From Planomicrobium sp. CPCC 101110 (GTDB lineage: Bacteria; Bacillota; Bacilli; Bacillales_A; Planococcaceae), in contig NZ_VOHD01000003.1 in NCBI RefSeq assembly GCF_007859395.1, positions 1,431,120-1,495,119 on the forward strand: a DNA stretch of 64,000 bases, in the 5' to 3' direction. This document shows positions 56,029 through 64,000 of this stretch, piece by piece. The notes under the pieces are model-generated. The model was given only the letters and a program-made list of their open reading frames with translations. It ran no database searches and was not told the origin of the DNA. A program made the translations under genes and the position numbers. How positions within the stretch are numbered: position 1 is the stretch's first letter; the number at the start of each line of letters is the position of its first letter.

Positions 56029-56760
56029 ATGGAGAGATTACAGAAAATGTTGGCACATGCCGGCATCGCATCAAGACGGAAGTCAGAACAGTTGATTCTT
56101 GACGGAAAAGTCAAAGTCAACGGCAAAGTGGTAAAAGAATTAGGCACAAAAGTATCGCACTCCGACACGATTGAAGTGGAAGGCGTGCAGCTTGAAAAAG
56201 AACAGAAAGTATATTATTTATTGTACAAGCCGCGCGGAGTCATTTCTGCGGTCAGCGATGATAAAAATAGAAAAGTGGTCACCGATTTCTTTGAGACGGT
56301 AGAAAAACGCATTTATCCGGTTGGACGCTTGGACTACGATACATCAGGCTTGCTGATCATGACAAATGACGGGGAGTTCGCCAATCTGCTGACCCACCCT
56401 AAATTTGAAATCGACAAAACATATGTTGCCCGCCTCAAAGGCATTCCGGCGCGGGAAGATTTACAGAAGCTGGAGCGCGGCATAAAGCTTGAAGATGGCA
56501 TGACGGCACCGGCAAAAGTCAAATTGCTGTCTGCAGACCGGAAAACTGGAAAGGCCATTGTGCAGATTACGATCCATGAAGGCAGAAACCGCCAAGTGCG
56601 GAGAATGTTCGATGCCATCGGTTTCCCTGTCCAAAAACTGAGCCGGGAACAGTTCGCATTTTTAACGTTGAAAGGCTTGAATGCAGGAGAATCGAGAGAA
56701 CTCAGCGCCCACGAAGTGAAGCTATTGCGGGTTATGGCGGAAACCGGAAAGCGCCATTAA
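56029..56760 (+). CDS. rluB: Ribosomal large subunit pseudouridine synthase B
   Basis: 243 residues. N-terminal S4 RNA-binding domain (MERLQKMLAHAGIASRRKSEQLI), then a RsuA/RluB-type synthase with catalytic Asp in VGRLDYDTSGLLIMTNDG and NRQVRRMFDAIG. Modifies 23S rRNA. Site TGAGGTGAAC. The dacB and spmAB genes that sit between scpB and rluB in B. subtilis are absent. Confidence 0.95.
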   Translation: MERLQKMLAHAGIASRRKSEQLILDGKVKVNGKVVKELGTKVSHSDTIEVEGVQLEKEQKVYYLLYKPRGVISAVSDDKNRKVVTDFFETVEKRIYPVGRLDYDTSGLLIMTNDGEFANLLTHPKFEIDKTYVARLKGIPAREDLQKLERGIKLEDGMTAPAKVKLLSADRKTGKAIVQITIHEGRNRQVRRMFDAIGFPVQKLSREQFAFLTLKGLNAGESRELSAHEVKLLRVMAETGKRH

Positions 56761-56849
56761 CGTTCACAAACCATTCAAAACTGCGTCCATTCAATAGTAG
56801 AAACTTTGCTATAATTGGTTTTGCATAAACCTCGAAGGAGGGAACATAA

Positions 56850-57398
56850 ATGAGCGAAAAGAAAAAGAACAAAAAGAAAAACAGAGTCATTATGCGTTCA
56901 GTCATTCTCTTTTTGATGATTGCTGCTATCGGATACACCCTTTACAACAACGCAACAGCTGAAGATGTCAGCGTGTTGAAGGTCGGCGATGAAGCGCCCG
57001 ATTTTAAACTGGTTGACCTTGAAGGCGAAAGCCATCAGTTGTCTGATTATAAAGGACAGGGAGTTTTCTTGAATTTCTGGGGAACTTGGTGCAAGCCTTG
57101 CGCAAAAGAGATGCCTGCTATGGATCGCCAATTTGAAGTGTTCAAAGACCAAGGCGTCCAAGTGCTGGCAGTGAATATTGCACAATCCGAATTCGAAGTC
57201 CAGTCGTTTGCCGATCAATATGATTTGTCATTTCCCGTTGTTATCGACAAGACGAAAAGCGTAATGACCGCTTACAACATCATACCGCTGCCGACGACGG
57301 TATTGGTGAATCCGGAAGGCAAGATCGAACGGATTGTCACGGGTGAAATGACAGAACAGGATATTGAAGGGTTTATGGAAGAAATTAAACCTGAATAA
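56850..57398 (+). CDS. resA: Thiol-disulfide oxidoreductase ResA
   Basis: 182 residues. Membrane-anchored thioredoxin-like protein that reduces apocytochrome c. N-terminal anchor after a Lys-rich start (about 18-33); active site FWGTWCKPCAKEMPAM (CKPC); cis-Pro in IIPLPTTVLV. AAGGAGGG before ATG. An extended -10 TTTGCTATAAT lies at 56805-56815. First gene of the res operon. Confidence 0.95.
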   Translation: MSEKKKNKKKNRVIMRSVILFLMIAAIGYTLYNNATAEDVSVLKVGDEAPDFKLVDLEGESHQLSDYKGQGVFLNFWGTWCKPCAKEMPAMDRQFEVFKDQGVQVLAVNIAQSEFEVQSFADQYDLSFPVVIDKTKSVMTAYNIIPLPTTVLVNPEGKIERIVTGEMTEQDIEGFMEEIKPE

Positions 57399-57411
57399 GG
57401 AGTTTTTTCGG

Positions 57412-59070
57412 ATGGACAAAATGCAATGCCAATGCGGTCATGTGAATCCGCCCGGGACTATCCTTTGTGAATCGTGCGGACGCTCTTTGACCGAGAAGGA
57501 ACAAAACAGCAAGCTTGTGGACATGCGCTATGAAGGGACCGCGAGAAGATCCCAGACCTACAACAAATCGATCATCGACAAAATCTGGAATTTCTTTTCC
57601 AGTGTCAAAGTGGGCGTAGGGATTATTGTTGCGCTTCTGGTGGCTGCCGCCATCGGCACGATTTTGCCGCAAGAGGAATATGTGCAAGTGGCCACTCGGA
57701 ATGAAGATACGATAAAGGCCTATTATTCAGATGTATATGGTGAAATCGGCCGAATCTATCATTTTTTAGGGTTCCATGATTTATACAGTTCGTTCTGGTT
57801 CATTATCCTGGTGGGGATGCTTGCCATTTCTCTTATCATAGCGAGCCTCGACCGCTTTGTGCCGCTTTACCGTTCCCTGAAAAACCAGCGGGTTCTCCGC
57901 CATGAAAGCTTCATAAACAAACAGCGCATATACGGGAAGGGCTATGCCCAGGAAGATGTGCTGGCCAAAGCGGAAACAAAGCTTAAAGAATTAAAGTATA
58001 ACGTAAAGCTGGACAAGAACGGCTTGCTTGCTGAAAAAGGCCGTTTTTCACGGTGGGGTCCATATGTCAACCATATCGGATTGATCATCTTCCTTTTCGG
58101 GGTTATGCTGCGCATGATTCCGGGATTTTATGTGGACGAAACCTTATGGATCCGGGAAGGCGAGACTAGGGCCATACCGGAAGTGCCGGATTACGCCCTT
58201 GAAAGCAAGAGCTTTGAACTGGAAACATATAGCGGCGAAGAAAACGGCGGCGCTTTCAGCGAAGCGGTGGACCGGGTCGGAAGCGTCGCTAAAAATTATC
58301 AGACAGATGTCATTCTGTATAAAAAGCCGGAAAACAGCCTGCCAGGGGCAACAGAAGATATGGAAGTGGTAAAGGAATACCCAATCCGCGTCAATCAACC
58401 CCTGAAATTTGACGGCTATGCTGTCTACCAGATGGATTTCAAATTAGATGAACTCAAGGCCATGACGTTCGCTTTGACGAACAAAGAGACAGAAGAATCG
58501 CTGGGCGAATTGACGATTGATTTGATTGATCCTGAAAAAATGTACGAACTTGAAAACGGTGCAACAGTAGAACTGAAGGGGTATTATCCTGATTTTTCCG
58601 GTTTTGAAAACGGAGAACCACAGACAGCCACCCCGCTTCCGAACAATCCAGGTTTCTTGGTTGAAATGACGACTCCTGAAACGCCAAAAGGGGAAACAAG
58701 TTTCATTCTTATAAGAAATACGATTGAACCTTTTGGGGATAACCAATTCAAATTGGAGTTTCAGGGCGTTGAAACTCGCGATGTATCCGGTTTGACAATC
58801 CGTAAAGACAGCACATTGCCAATTCTCGGGCTAGGCGGTCTGATTTTCATGATCGGTGTAGCGCAAGGGATGTACTTTAACCATCGCCGGTTCTGGATCC
58901 AACAAAAAGCGAATGGGGAAGTTATTCTGGCGGGCCATACAAACAAAAACTGGTATGCCCTGAAAAAAGACCTCGAGCAAGTTTCAGCGTATGCGTCACT
59001 TCCAGCTTATTCTGATCAGCAGGAAGAAATCGAGAAACAAATGAAAAAGGAAGGTGAGGAAGCGTTATGA
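57412..59070 (+). CDS. resB: Cytochrome c biogenesis protein ResB
   Basis: 552 residues from ATG 57412 (AAGGAG 9 bases upstream). N-terminal zinc ribbon [18 protein letters not shown] as in Bacillus ResB, then membrane helices ([54 protein letters not shown]; and one near the C-terminus) with a large extracytoplasmic domain. Forms the system II haem transporter with ResC, whose start overlaps its stop. Confidence 0.95.
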   Translation: MDKMQCQCGHVNPPGTILCESCGRSLTEKEQNSKLVDMRYEGTARRSQTYNKSIIDKIWNFFSSVKVGVGIIVALLVAAAIGTILPQEEYVQVATRNEDTIKAYYSDVYGEIGRIYHFLGFHDLYSSFWFIILVGMLAISLIIASLDRFVPLYRSLKNQRVLRHESFINKQRIYGKGYAQEDVLAKAETKLKELKYNVKLDKNGLLAEKGRFSRWGPYVNHIGLIIFLFGVMLRMIPGFYVDETLWIREGETRAIPEVPDYALESKSFELETYSGEENGGAFSEAVDRVGSVAKNYQTDVILYKKPENSLPGATEDMEVVKEYPIRVNQPLKFDGYAVYQMDFKLDELKAMTFALTNKETEESLGELTIDLIDPEKMYELENGATVELKGYYPDFSGFENGEPQTATPLPNNPGFLVEMTTPETPKGETSFILIRNTIEPFGDNQFKLEFQGVETRDVSGLTIRKDSTLPILGLGGLIFMIGVAQGMYFNHRRFWIQQKANGEVILAGHTNKNWYALKKDLEQVSAYASLPAYSDQQEEIEKQMKKEGEEAL

Positions 59071-60251
59071 CTTTGGCCGAAATGAGCTCCAATTTCCTGT
59101 ACGCAGCCTTCATTGCCTACCTGATCGCCACCTTTGTTTTTGGCGGAGCAGTAAAAGGCAATAAAACAGGCACATATAATTCGGAAAGCCGTTGGGGAAA
59201 GACGGCTTTCATAATCACTATCATCGGTTTTCTGGCCAATCTGGCTTATTTCTTTACAAGATGGGGAGCAACCGGACATGCGCCGCTCAGCAATATGTTC
59301 GAGTTTACTACTGCGTTCGGAATGACGCTTGTCGGCGGATTTTTAGTCCTTTACTTCCTATATAAAACGCCTGTCCTTGGGATGGTTGTTTTGCCGGTGG
59401 CTTTGTTGATCATTGCTTTCGCAAGCATGTTCCCAAGTGAAGTCAGCCCATTGATTCCGGCGCTTCAGTCCAACTGGCTGGCAATCCACGTCAGCACGGT
59501 GGTGATAGCTGAAGGGATTTTGGCAATCAGCGCGGCCGCAGGATTGGTCTACCTGTTAAAAGTAGTCGATTTAACAAAAAGGTCTAAACAGCGTTTTTGG
59601 CTGGAAGCTATTATGTATTCCCTTGTGCTTGTGCTAGGTTTTGTTATCGCCAGCACTTATTTTACAGCTGCAGGTTATCAAGCGGATTTCTCATACGTTG
59701 ATAAAGAAGGCGTTGAGGCGGAGATCGAATACAAGATGCCGCCGATTTTCGGCATGAATGAATATACGGCCCTGTCTGAAAACACAATGACGCCGCTTGC
59801 AGAAATGCCTGCAGTGATCAATGCGAGCAAATTGACGACTGTTACGTGGTCATTGATTTTTGGAACGATTCTTTATTGGTTGATCCGGCTTGTTGCCCGA
59901 AGAAGAATCGCGGCCATCCTGAAACCGTTCGTCAAGAACGTCAACTTGAACTTGATGGATGAGATCGGCTATCGGGCTGTTATCATCGGTTTTCCGGTGT
60001 TCTCGTTAGGGGCATTGATCTTTGCAATGATCTGGGCTCAGATTGCCTGGTCGCGTTTTTGGGGCTGGGATCCAAAAGAAGTGTGGGCGCTTATCACATG
60101 GCTGTTCTATGCCGCTTACTTGCATTTGCGACTGGGCAAAGGATGGCAAGGCGAAAAATCAGCATGGCTTGGCGTGATTGGGTTTACAATTATCCTATTC
60201 AACCTTGTAGCTGTTAACTTGATAATTGCGGGGCTTCACTCGTACGCATAA
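59067..60251 (+). CDS. resC: Cytochrome c biogenesis protein ResC (CcsB-type)
   Basis: 394 residues with about eight membrane helices. The WWD haem-handling motif appears as [19 protein letters not shown] (near 330-350). Conserved histidines are in AIHVSTVV and the C-terminal LHSYA. Overlaps resB by 4 bases and is followed by a terminator, leaving resDE with their own promoter. Confidence 0.95.
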   Translation: MTLAEMSSNFLYAAFIAYLIATFVFGGAVKGNKTGTYNSESRWGKTAFIITIIGFLANLAYFFTRWGATGHAPLSNMFEFTTAFGMTLVGGFLVLYFLYKTPVLGMVVLPVALLIIAFASMFPSEVSPLIPALQSNWLAIHVSTVVIAEGILAISAAAGLVYLLKVVDLTKRSKQRFWLEAIMYSLVLVLGFVIASTYFTAAGYQADFSYVDKEGVEAEIEYKMPPIFGMNEYTALSENTMTPLAEMPAVINASKLTTVTWSLIFGTILYWLIRLVARRRIAAILKPFVKNVNLNLMDEIGYRAVIIGFPVFSLGALIFAMIWAQIAWSRFWGWDPKEVWALITWLFYAAYLHLRLGKGWQGEKSAWLGVIGFTIILFNLVAVNLIIAGLHSYA

Positions 60252-60254
60252 AAT

Positions 60255-60293
60255 AAAAAGCCTTTTCCATGGCAGGAAAAGGCTTTTTATTTA
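60255..60293 (+). terminator. Terminator after resC
   Basis: AAAAAGCCTTTTCC / GGAAAAGGCTTTTT perfect 14-bp stem. Confidence 0.9.
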
Positions 60294-60351
60294 TTTTTAG
60301 TTTTGTTGAAGGTACAATGAATCGTAAGAGAGAAAAGTTGGAGGGGTTACA

Positions 60352-61068
60352 ATGTCTGAAGAAATCACTGTATTGGTTGTAGATGACGAAGAAAGGATCC
60401 GCCGGCTGCTGAAAATGTACCTTGAGCGCGAAGGGTATGTAGTGGAAGAAGCCGAGAACGGCGTCCAAGCTTTAGAAATGGCAACCGAAAAAGACTACCA
60501 CTGCATCTTGCTCGATCTCATGATGCCGGAAAAAGATGGCATCGAAGTGAGCACGGAGCTGCGTGAACAGAAAATGACGCCAATTATCATGCTGACGGCA
60601 AAAGGAGAAGAAGCGAACCGGGTCCAGGGGTTTGAATCGGGAGCGGATGATTATATCGTAAAACCGTTCAGCCCGAGAGAAGTGGTGCTGCGGGTCAAAG
60701 CGATTTTGCGCCGCTCGTCCGCTTATTCGCCTGTAACCAATTCATCCGTTTCGAAGGATTTGGTCGTGTTTCCACATTTGACGATCGATCATGATGCTCA
60801 TCGGGTCACCGCGGACAATGTTGAAGTGAATTTGACGCCAAAAGAATACGAGCTTTTATATTTCCTTGCAAAATCTCCGGATAAAGTGTTTGACCGGGAA
60901 CATCTGCTGAAAGAAGTGTGGCATTATGACTTTTTCGGCGATTTGCGTACTGTCGATACCCATGTAAAGCGATTGCGCGAAAAGTTGAATCGTGTATCGG
61001 AATCAGCCGCTAAGATGATTGTCACTGTTTGGGGCGTAGGATATAAATTTGAGGTTGGAAATGAATAG
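60352..61068 (+). CDS. resD: Redox/anaerobiosis response regulator ResD
   Basis: 238 residues, OmpR family. Receiver VLVVDDEERIRRLLKMYL with phospho-Asp in ILLDLMMPEKDG, Thr in MLTAKGEE, Lys in YIVKPFSP. Output winged helix LTPKEYELLYFLAKSPDKVFDRE and TVDTHVKRLREKL. Site GGAGGGG. Overlaps resE by 8 bases. Confidence 0.96.
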   Translation: MSEEITVLVVDDEERIRRLLKMYLEREGYVVEEAENGVQALEMATEKDYHCILLDLMMPEKDGIEVSTELREQKMTPIIMLTAKGEEANRVQGFESGADDYIVKPFSPREVVLRVKAILRRSSAYSPVTNSSVSKDLVVFPHLTIDHDAHRVTADNVEVNLTPKEYELLYFLAKSPDKVFDREHLLKEVWHYDFFGDLRTVDTHVKRLREKLNRVSESAAKMIVTVWGVGYKFEVGNE

Positions 61069-62842
61069 AATATGGAATAGTGTCGTCGGGAAGCTGTGGT
61101 TAACCATTTTGCTTCTCGTTTCCTTTGTCCTGTTTATTGTAACTGTCCTGCTGCTGGAGTTTCTTGGGAACTATCACAGTGAAGCGGTTGAGGACACCTT
61201 AAAGCAGGAAGCGGCAACAATCGCCCGGATTTTCAACGATTACGGGGAAGTTTCCAACTCCATGACAATCATCGAAGATATTCTTGGTCCGGACACCAAT
61301 GCTGTAATTGCCGAAGTTCCCCATGAAAGCACTTACTATATCCATGAGGGCATTAATGGAGAAGAGGTGCGTGAGACTATTTTGAACGAACCGGACTTCC
61401 AGAAAGTGTTCGAAACCGACCAGACGGTCATAAAAGAAATGCTTCTTCCTTCATTGTCCGAAGAAGATATGATGGAATCTTATATAGTGCTTGCCAGTCC
61501 GATCCAAACAGGGGAAGAGATGCACGGGACGGTCTTCATCTATCAGTCGCTCGAAGTCATGGACCGTACAGCCGGCAGGACGACTAATATTGTTTTTCTA
61601 TCAGCGTTTATCGCATTTATATTGACTACTTTTTTTGCCTTTTTCTTATCCACCCGAATCACGCTGCCGTTGCGGAAAATGCGCGAAGGGGCATTTGAAC
61701 TGGCTAAAGGAAATTTTGACACGAAAGTCCGGGCAGCGTCCAGTGATGAAATCGGCCAGTTGGCTACTGCATTCAATCAAATGGGCCGCCAACTGAAGCA
61801 TCACGTCGAAGTCATCAATCAGGAAAAAGAACAGCTTTCAAGCATATTGACATCCATGGCTGATGCGGTCATTACATTCAACCAAGACCGGACCATTCTG
61901 CTCAGCAACCCGCCAGCTGAAAAACTTCTTCAGCAGTGGCTCAATAAGATCAGCAACAAGGAAAATGAACCGCTGCCCCCCGAAATGGTCCATATGCTTG
62001 ACCATGTCCTGACGTTTGAAGAGGAAATTGAAGAGGAACTGGAGATGGAAGGCGCCTATTACGCCATTACCTTCAGCCCGCTCTACAGCGGCGAATCGAT
62101 TCGCGGGGCAGTGGCAGTATTGCATAACATGACCGAACAGCATCGGCTTGAGAAGCTGCGTGAGGATTTTATCGCTAATGTATCCCACGAGCTCCGTACG
62201 CCAATTGCAATGCTTCAAGGCTATAGTGAAGCGATACTGGATGATGTTGGGGCAACAGAAGAAGAACGCCGTGAAATGACAAAAATCATTTACGAAGAAT
62301 CCCAACGCATGGGCCGCCTGGTCACTGACCTGCTGAACTTGGCTCGCTTGGAATCCGGCCATATGCGGCTTTACAAAAACGTTGTGCAAATCAATAGTGT
62401 GATTGAACGCATGACAATGAAGTTTTCCCAAGCTGCGAAGGAAAAAGGCATCCATTTGTCCTTCAAAACCAGCCTTGACGATTGGGCCGCCACAGAACTT
62501 GACGAAGACCGGATTGAGCAAGTTATGACAAATCTGATCGACAATGCTATGCGCCACACGCCGGAAGAAGGGCATGTCATGGTCAATGTCGAACAAGAAC
62601 AAGGATACGCGAAAATTTCCGTCAACGATACAGGCATCGGAATAACTAAAGAAGACCTGGAATACGTTTTCGAACGCTTTTACAAAGCGGATAAAGCCCG
62701 GACGCTCGGCAAGGGCGGCACAGGGCTGGGCCTTGCAATCGCCAGCAACATCATCAAAGCCCACGGCGGTGAGATTTACGCAGAAAGCGAAGTTGGCGTT
62801 GGAACTTCCTTTATCTTTTTGCTCCCATTGAAAAAGATGTAA
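61061..62842 (+). CDS. resE: Sensor histidine kinase ResE
   Basis: 593 residues from ATG 61061 (GAGGTTGG upstream). Starts MNRIWNSVVGKLWLTILLL like B. subtilis ResE. TM1 (about 10-32), extracytoplasmic domain, TM2 (about 170-192), HAMP (LPLRKMREGAFELAKGNF), PAS domain (about 260-365), HisKA ANVSHELRTPIAML, N-box LIDNAMRHTPEEG, DTGIG and GGTGLGLAIA. Partner of ResD. Confidence 0.96.
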   Translation: MNRIWNSVVGKLWLTILLLVSFVLFIVTVLLLEFLGNYHSEAVEDTLKQEAATIARIFNDYGEVSNSMTIIEDILGPDTNAVIAEVPHESTYYIHEGINGEEVRETILNEPDFQKVFETDQTVIKEMLLPSLSEEDMMESYIVLASPIQTGEEMHGTVFIYQSLEVMDRTAGRTTNIVFLSAFIAFILTTFFAFFLSTRITLPLRKMREGAFELAKGNFDTKVRAASSDEIGQLATAFNQMGRQLKHHVEVINQEKEQLSSILTSMADAVITFNQDRTILLSNPPAEKLLQQWLNKISNKENEPLPPEMVHMLDHVLTFEEEIEEELEMEGAYYAITFSPLYSGESIRGAVAVLHNMTEQHRLEKLREDFIANVSHELRTPIAMLQGYSEAILDDVGATEEERREMTKIIYEESQRMGRLVTDLLNLARLESGHMRLYKNVVQINSVIERMTMKFSQAAKEKGIHLSFKTSLDDWAATELDEDRIEQVMTNLIDNAMRHTPEEGHVMVNVEQEQGYAKISVNDTGIGITKEDLEYVFERFYKADKARTLGKGGTGLGLAIASNIIKAHGGEIYAESEVGVGTSFIFLLPLKKM

Positions 62843-62888
62843 CTTTTTATAAATAGATACGACTAATCTAAAGAACGGGGGGGAGTTC

Positions 62889-63422
62889 ATGAATGACTCC
62901 GTTTTTCATCGGCTTTACGATCAATATCATCAAGATGTCTTTCAGTTTCTTATCTATTTAGTAAAAAACCGCACGCTGGCAGAAGACTTGATGCATGAAG
63001 TGTATATCCGCGTTTTTCGGGCATATGACCGCTTTGAAGGGAAAAGCTCTGAAAAAACCTGGCTTTTTTCCATTGCCAAAAATGTCGCAATTGATCATTT
63101 CCGCAAAGCGGCTGTCAGAAAAAAGCATTCGATGGATTTTTTTGATTGGGAAACACAGCAATTGGTTTCGTCCGAACGCATCCCTGAAGAAATTTCGATG
63201 TTGAACGAAGACAAAATAAGGCTTTATAAAACATTGGACCTTTGTACGGGAGATCAGAAAATGGTCATAATCATGCGGTTTTTCCAAGATCTTTCGATAG
63301 CTGAAACTGCGGAAGTATTAGGTTGGACGGAAGGAAAAGTAAAAACGACACAGCACCGTGCGATAAATTCATTGCGCGATAAATTATCCTCTATGGAAGG
63401 GGGAGAGGCGAATGCCGAATAG
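62889..63422 (+). CDS. sigX: ECF sigma factor SigX
   Basis: 177 residues. Region 2: LYDQYHQDVFQFLIYLVKNRTLAEDLMHEVYIRVF and TWLFSIAKNVAIDHFRK (spans about 9-43 and 59-75). Region 4: VIIMRFFQDLSIAETAEVLG, WTEGKVKTTQHRA. In B. subtilis SigX responds to cationic antimicrobial peptides and controls envelope charge. GGGGGGGAG before ATG. Conserved after resE and coupled to rsiX. Confidence 0.93.
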   Translation: MNDSVFHRLYDQYHQDVFQFLIYLVKNRTLAEDLMHEVYIRVFRAYDRFEGKSSEKTWLFSIAKNVAIDHFRKAAVRKKHSMDFFDWETQQLVSSERIPEEISMLNEDKIRLYKTLDLCTGDQKMVIIMRFFQDLSIAETAEVLGWTEGKVKTTQHRAINSLRDKLSSMEGGEANAE

Positions 63423-64000
63423 CAAATGGGATGAGAGGTATATTGAAAATCTGTTAGGAGATTTTCCGGCAATTCAAGACCATCGGCCAAAAGATGAGGT
63501 TTACAGCCGTCTTGCCAAAAAAAGCCTACCCCGACAAAAGCGGCAGAGAAACTGGCTGCCTTTGCTTGTGGCAGTATTGGCCTTTATGACAGTAGGGATC
63601 CTTGTAGCCTCTATTCTAAGCCAAAACGGCATCGATTCGGCCTTTGAAGAAAGCGTATCTGACCAGCCGGCAGAGACGGCAGTCACTTCCCCTGAGCCTG
63701 AAGGCGATACCGGAGAGAATTCCGCCGCAATTTCAAGCCAGGAAAGCCAGGAAAGCCAGCAAAGAGAAGAATCCTCTGATTTTTCAGCAATGCAGCCGGC
63801 TGCGCTTAGCCGGACCGCAGTTTACTCTAATGAATTGGAAGGGGCCACCTTGTTTACAATTGGAATGACTGAAAATGCGTATGTGATTCCTGTTTCTTTT
63901 TTGATTCCCAACGAACAGATCGAAAGAGATTTTGACAGTGGGACGCCCACCTCTGTGGAGCTCTACAACCAGTATGCTTCCAATCTTGACGAAGAGGAGC
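63412..64000 (+). CDS. rsiX: Anti-sigma-X factor RsiX (3' end outside window)
   Basis: Starts at ATG 63412, overlapping sigX by 11 bases, with GGGGGAGAGG upstream. 196 codons are visible and the frame is open to the window end. A short cytoplasmic N-terminus (MPNSKWDERYIENLLGDFP) is followed by one membrane helix (WLPLLVAVLAFMTVGILVASIL, about 45-66). Then comes a Ser/Glu/Gln-rich extracytoplasmic linker with SQES repeats (about 105-115) and the start of a sensor domain. This is the RsiX layout; identity rests partly on its position. Confidence 0.85.
   Translation, partial: MPNSKWDERYIENLLGDFPAIQDHRPKDEVYSRLAKKSLPRQKRQRNWLPLLVAVLAFMTVGILVASILSQNGIDSAFEESVSDQPAETAVTSPEPEGDTGENSAAISSQESQESQQREESSDFSAMQPAALSRTAVYSNELEGATLFTIGMTENAYVIPVSFLIPNEQIERDFDSGTPTSVELYNQYASNLDEEE

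Overview
The window is chromosomal DNA of a low-to-mid GC Firmicute. Gene content and order match Bacillus-type core blocks (mutS-mutL, miaA-hfq, ynbB-glnR-glnA, lexA-yneA-yneB-ynzC-tkt-yneF, yqkF-nudF-fur-xerD-deoB, lysA, ribT, scpA-scpB, rluB, resABCDE, sigX-rsiX). The sporulation genes that sit in or beside these blocks in Bacillus subtilis (spoVK, spoIIM, dacF-spoIIA, spmAB) are absent. With Planococcaceae-like protein sequences, this points to a non-sporulating member of that family such as Planococcus/Planomicrobium. This assignment is inference; no rRNA is present.

Layout. 0-12 kb: 3' part of mutS, mutL, glpD behind a leader with an inverted repeat, an alpha/beta hydrolase, miaA, hfq, a rhodanese, a TRIC-type membrane protein, ynbB and glnRA with two GlnR boxes. 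12-18 kb: a gene-poor and accessory stretch with an RsbR-like STAS protein, a small kinase, GDPD and several small unknown proteins. 18-22.7 kb: SOS block (lexA divergent from yneA-yneB-ynzC), then tkt and yneF. 22.7-33 kb: accessory region and apparent synteny junction, with an AT-rich lytic transglycosylase carrying Ig-like repeats, a decayed aldo/keto reductase, yqkD/yqkE, HMG-CoA lyase, a frameshifted exported His-rich protein and a two-component system.

33-43.5 kb is the most unusual part. A glucitol-type PTS (GutM, EIIC, EIIB, EIIA) is followed by a homoserine-dehydrogenase-like SAF-domain oxidoreductase. Next come a complete TPP/lipoyl E1alpha-E1beta-E2-E3 dehydrogenase operon and a SorC-family regulator. 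The two operons carry the same tandem palindromic sites at the same 19-bp centre spacing, so they probably form one regulon for an unidentified polyol or related carbon source. The first operon also has a CcpA cre-like site in its promoter spacer.

43.5-47.3 kb: a nucleotidyltransferase, the formaldehyde-fixing hxlR-hxlA-hxlB set and yqkF. 47.4-64 kb: core genes for ADP-ribose hydrolysis, iron regulation, chromosome dimer resolution, nucleoside salvage, lysine synthesis, chromosome segregation, cytochrome c biogenesis with its redox two-component regulator, and the ECF sigma factor SigX with its anti-sigma factor, which runs off the end of the window.

Coordinates of starts were adjusted from longest ORFs where a ribosome binding site clearly favours an internal start.
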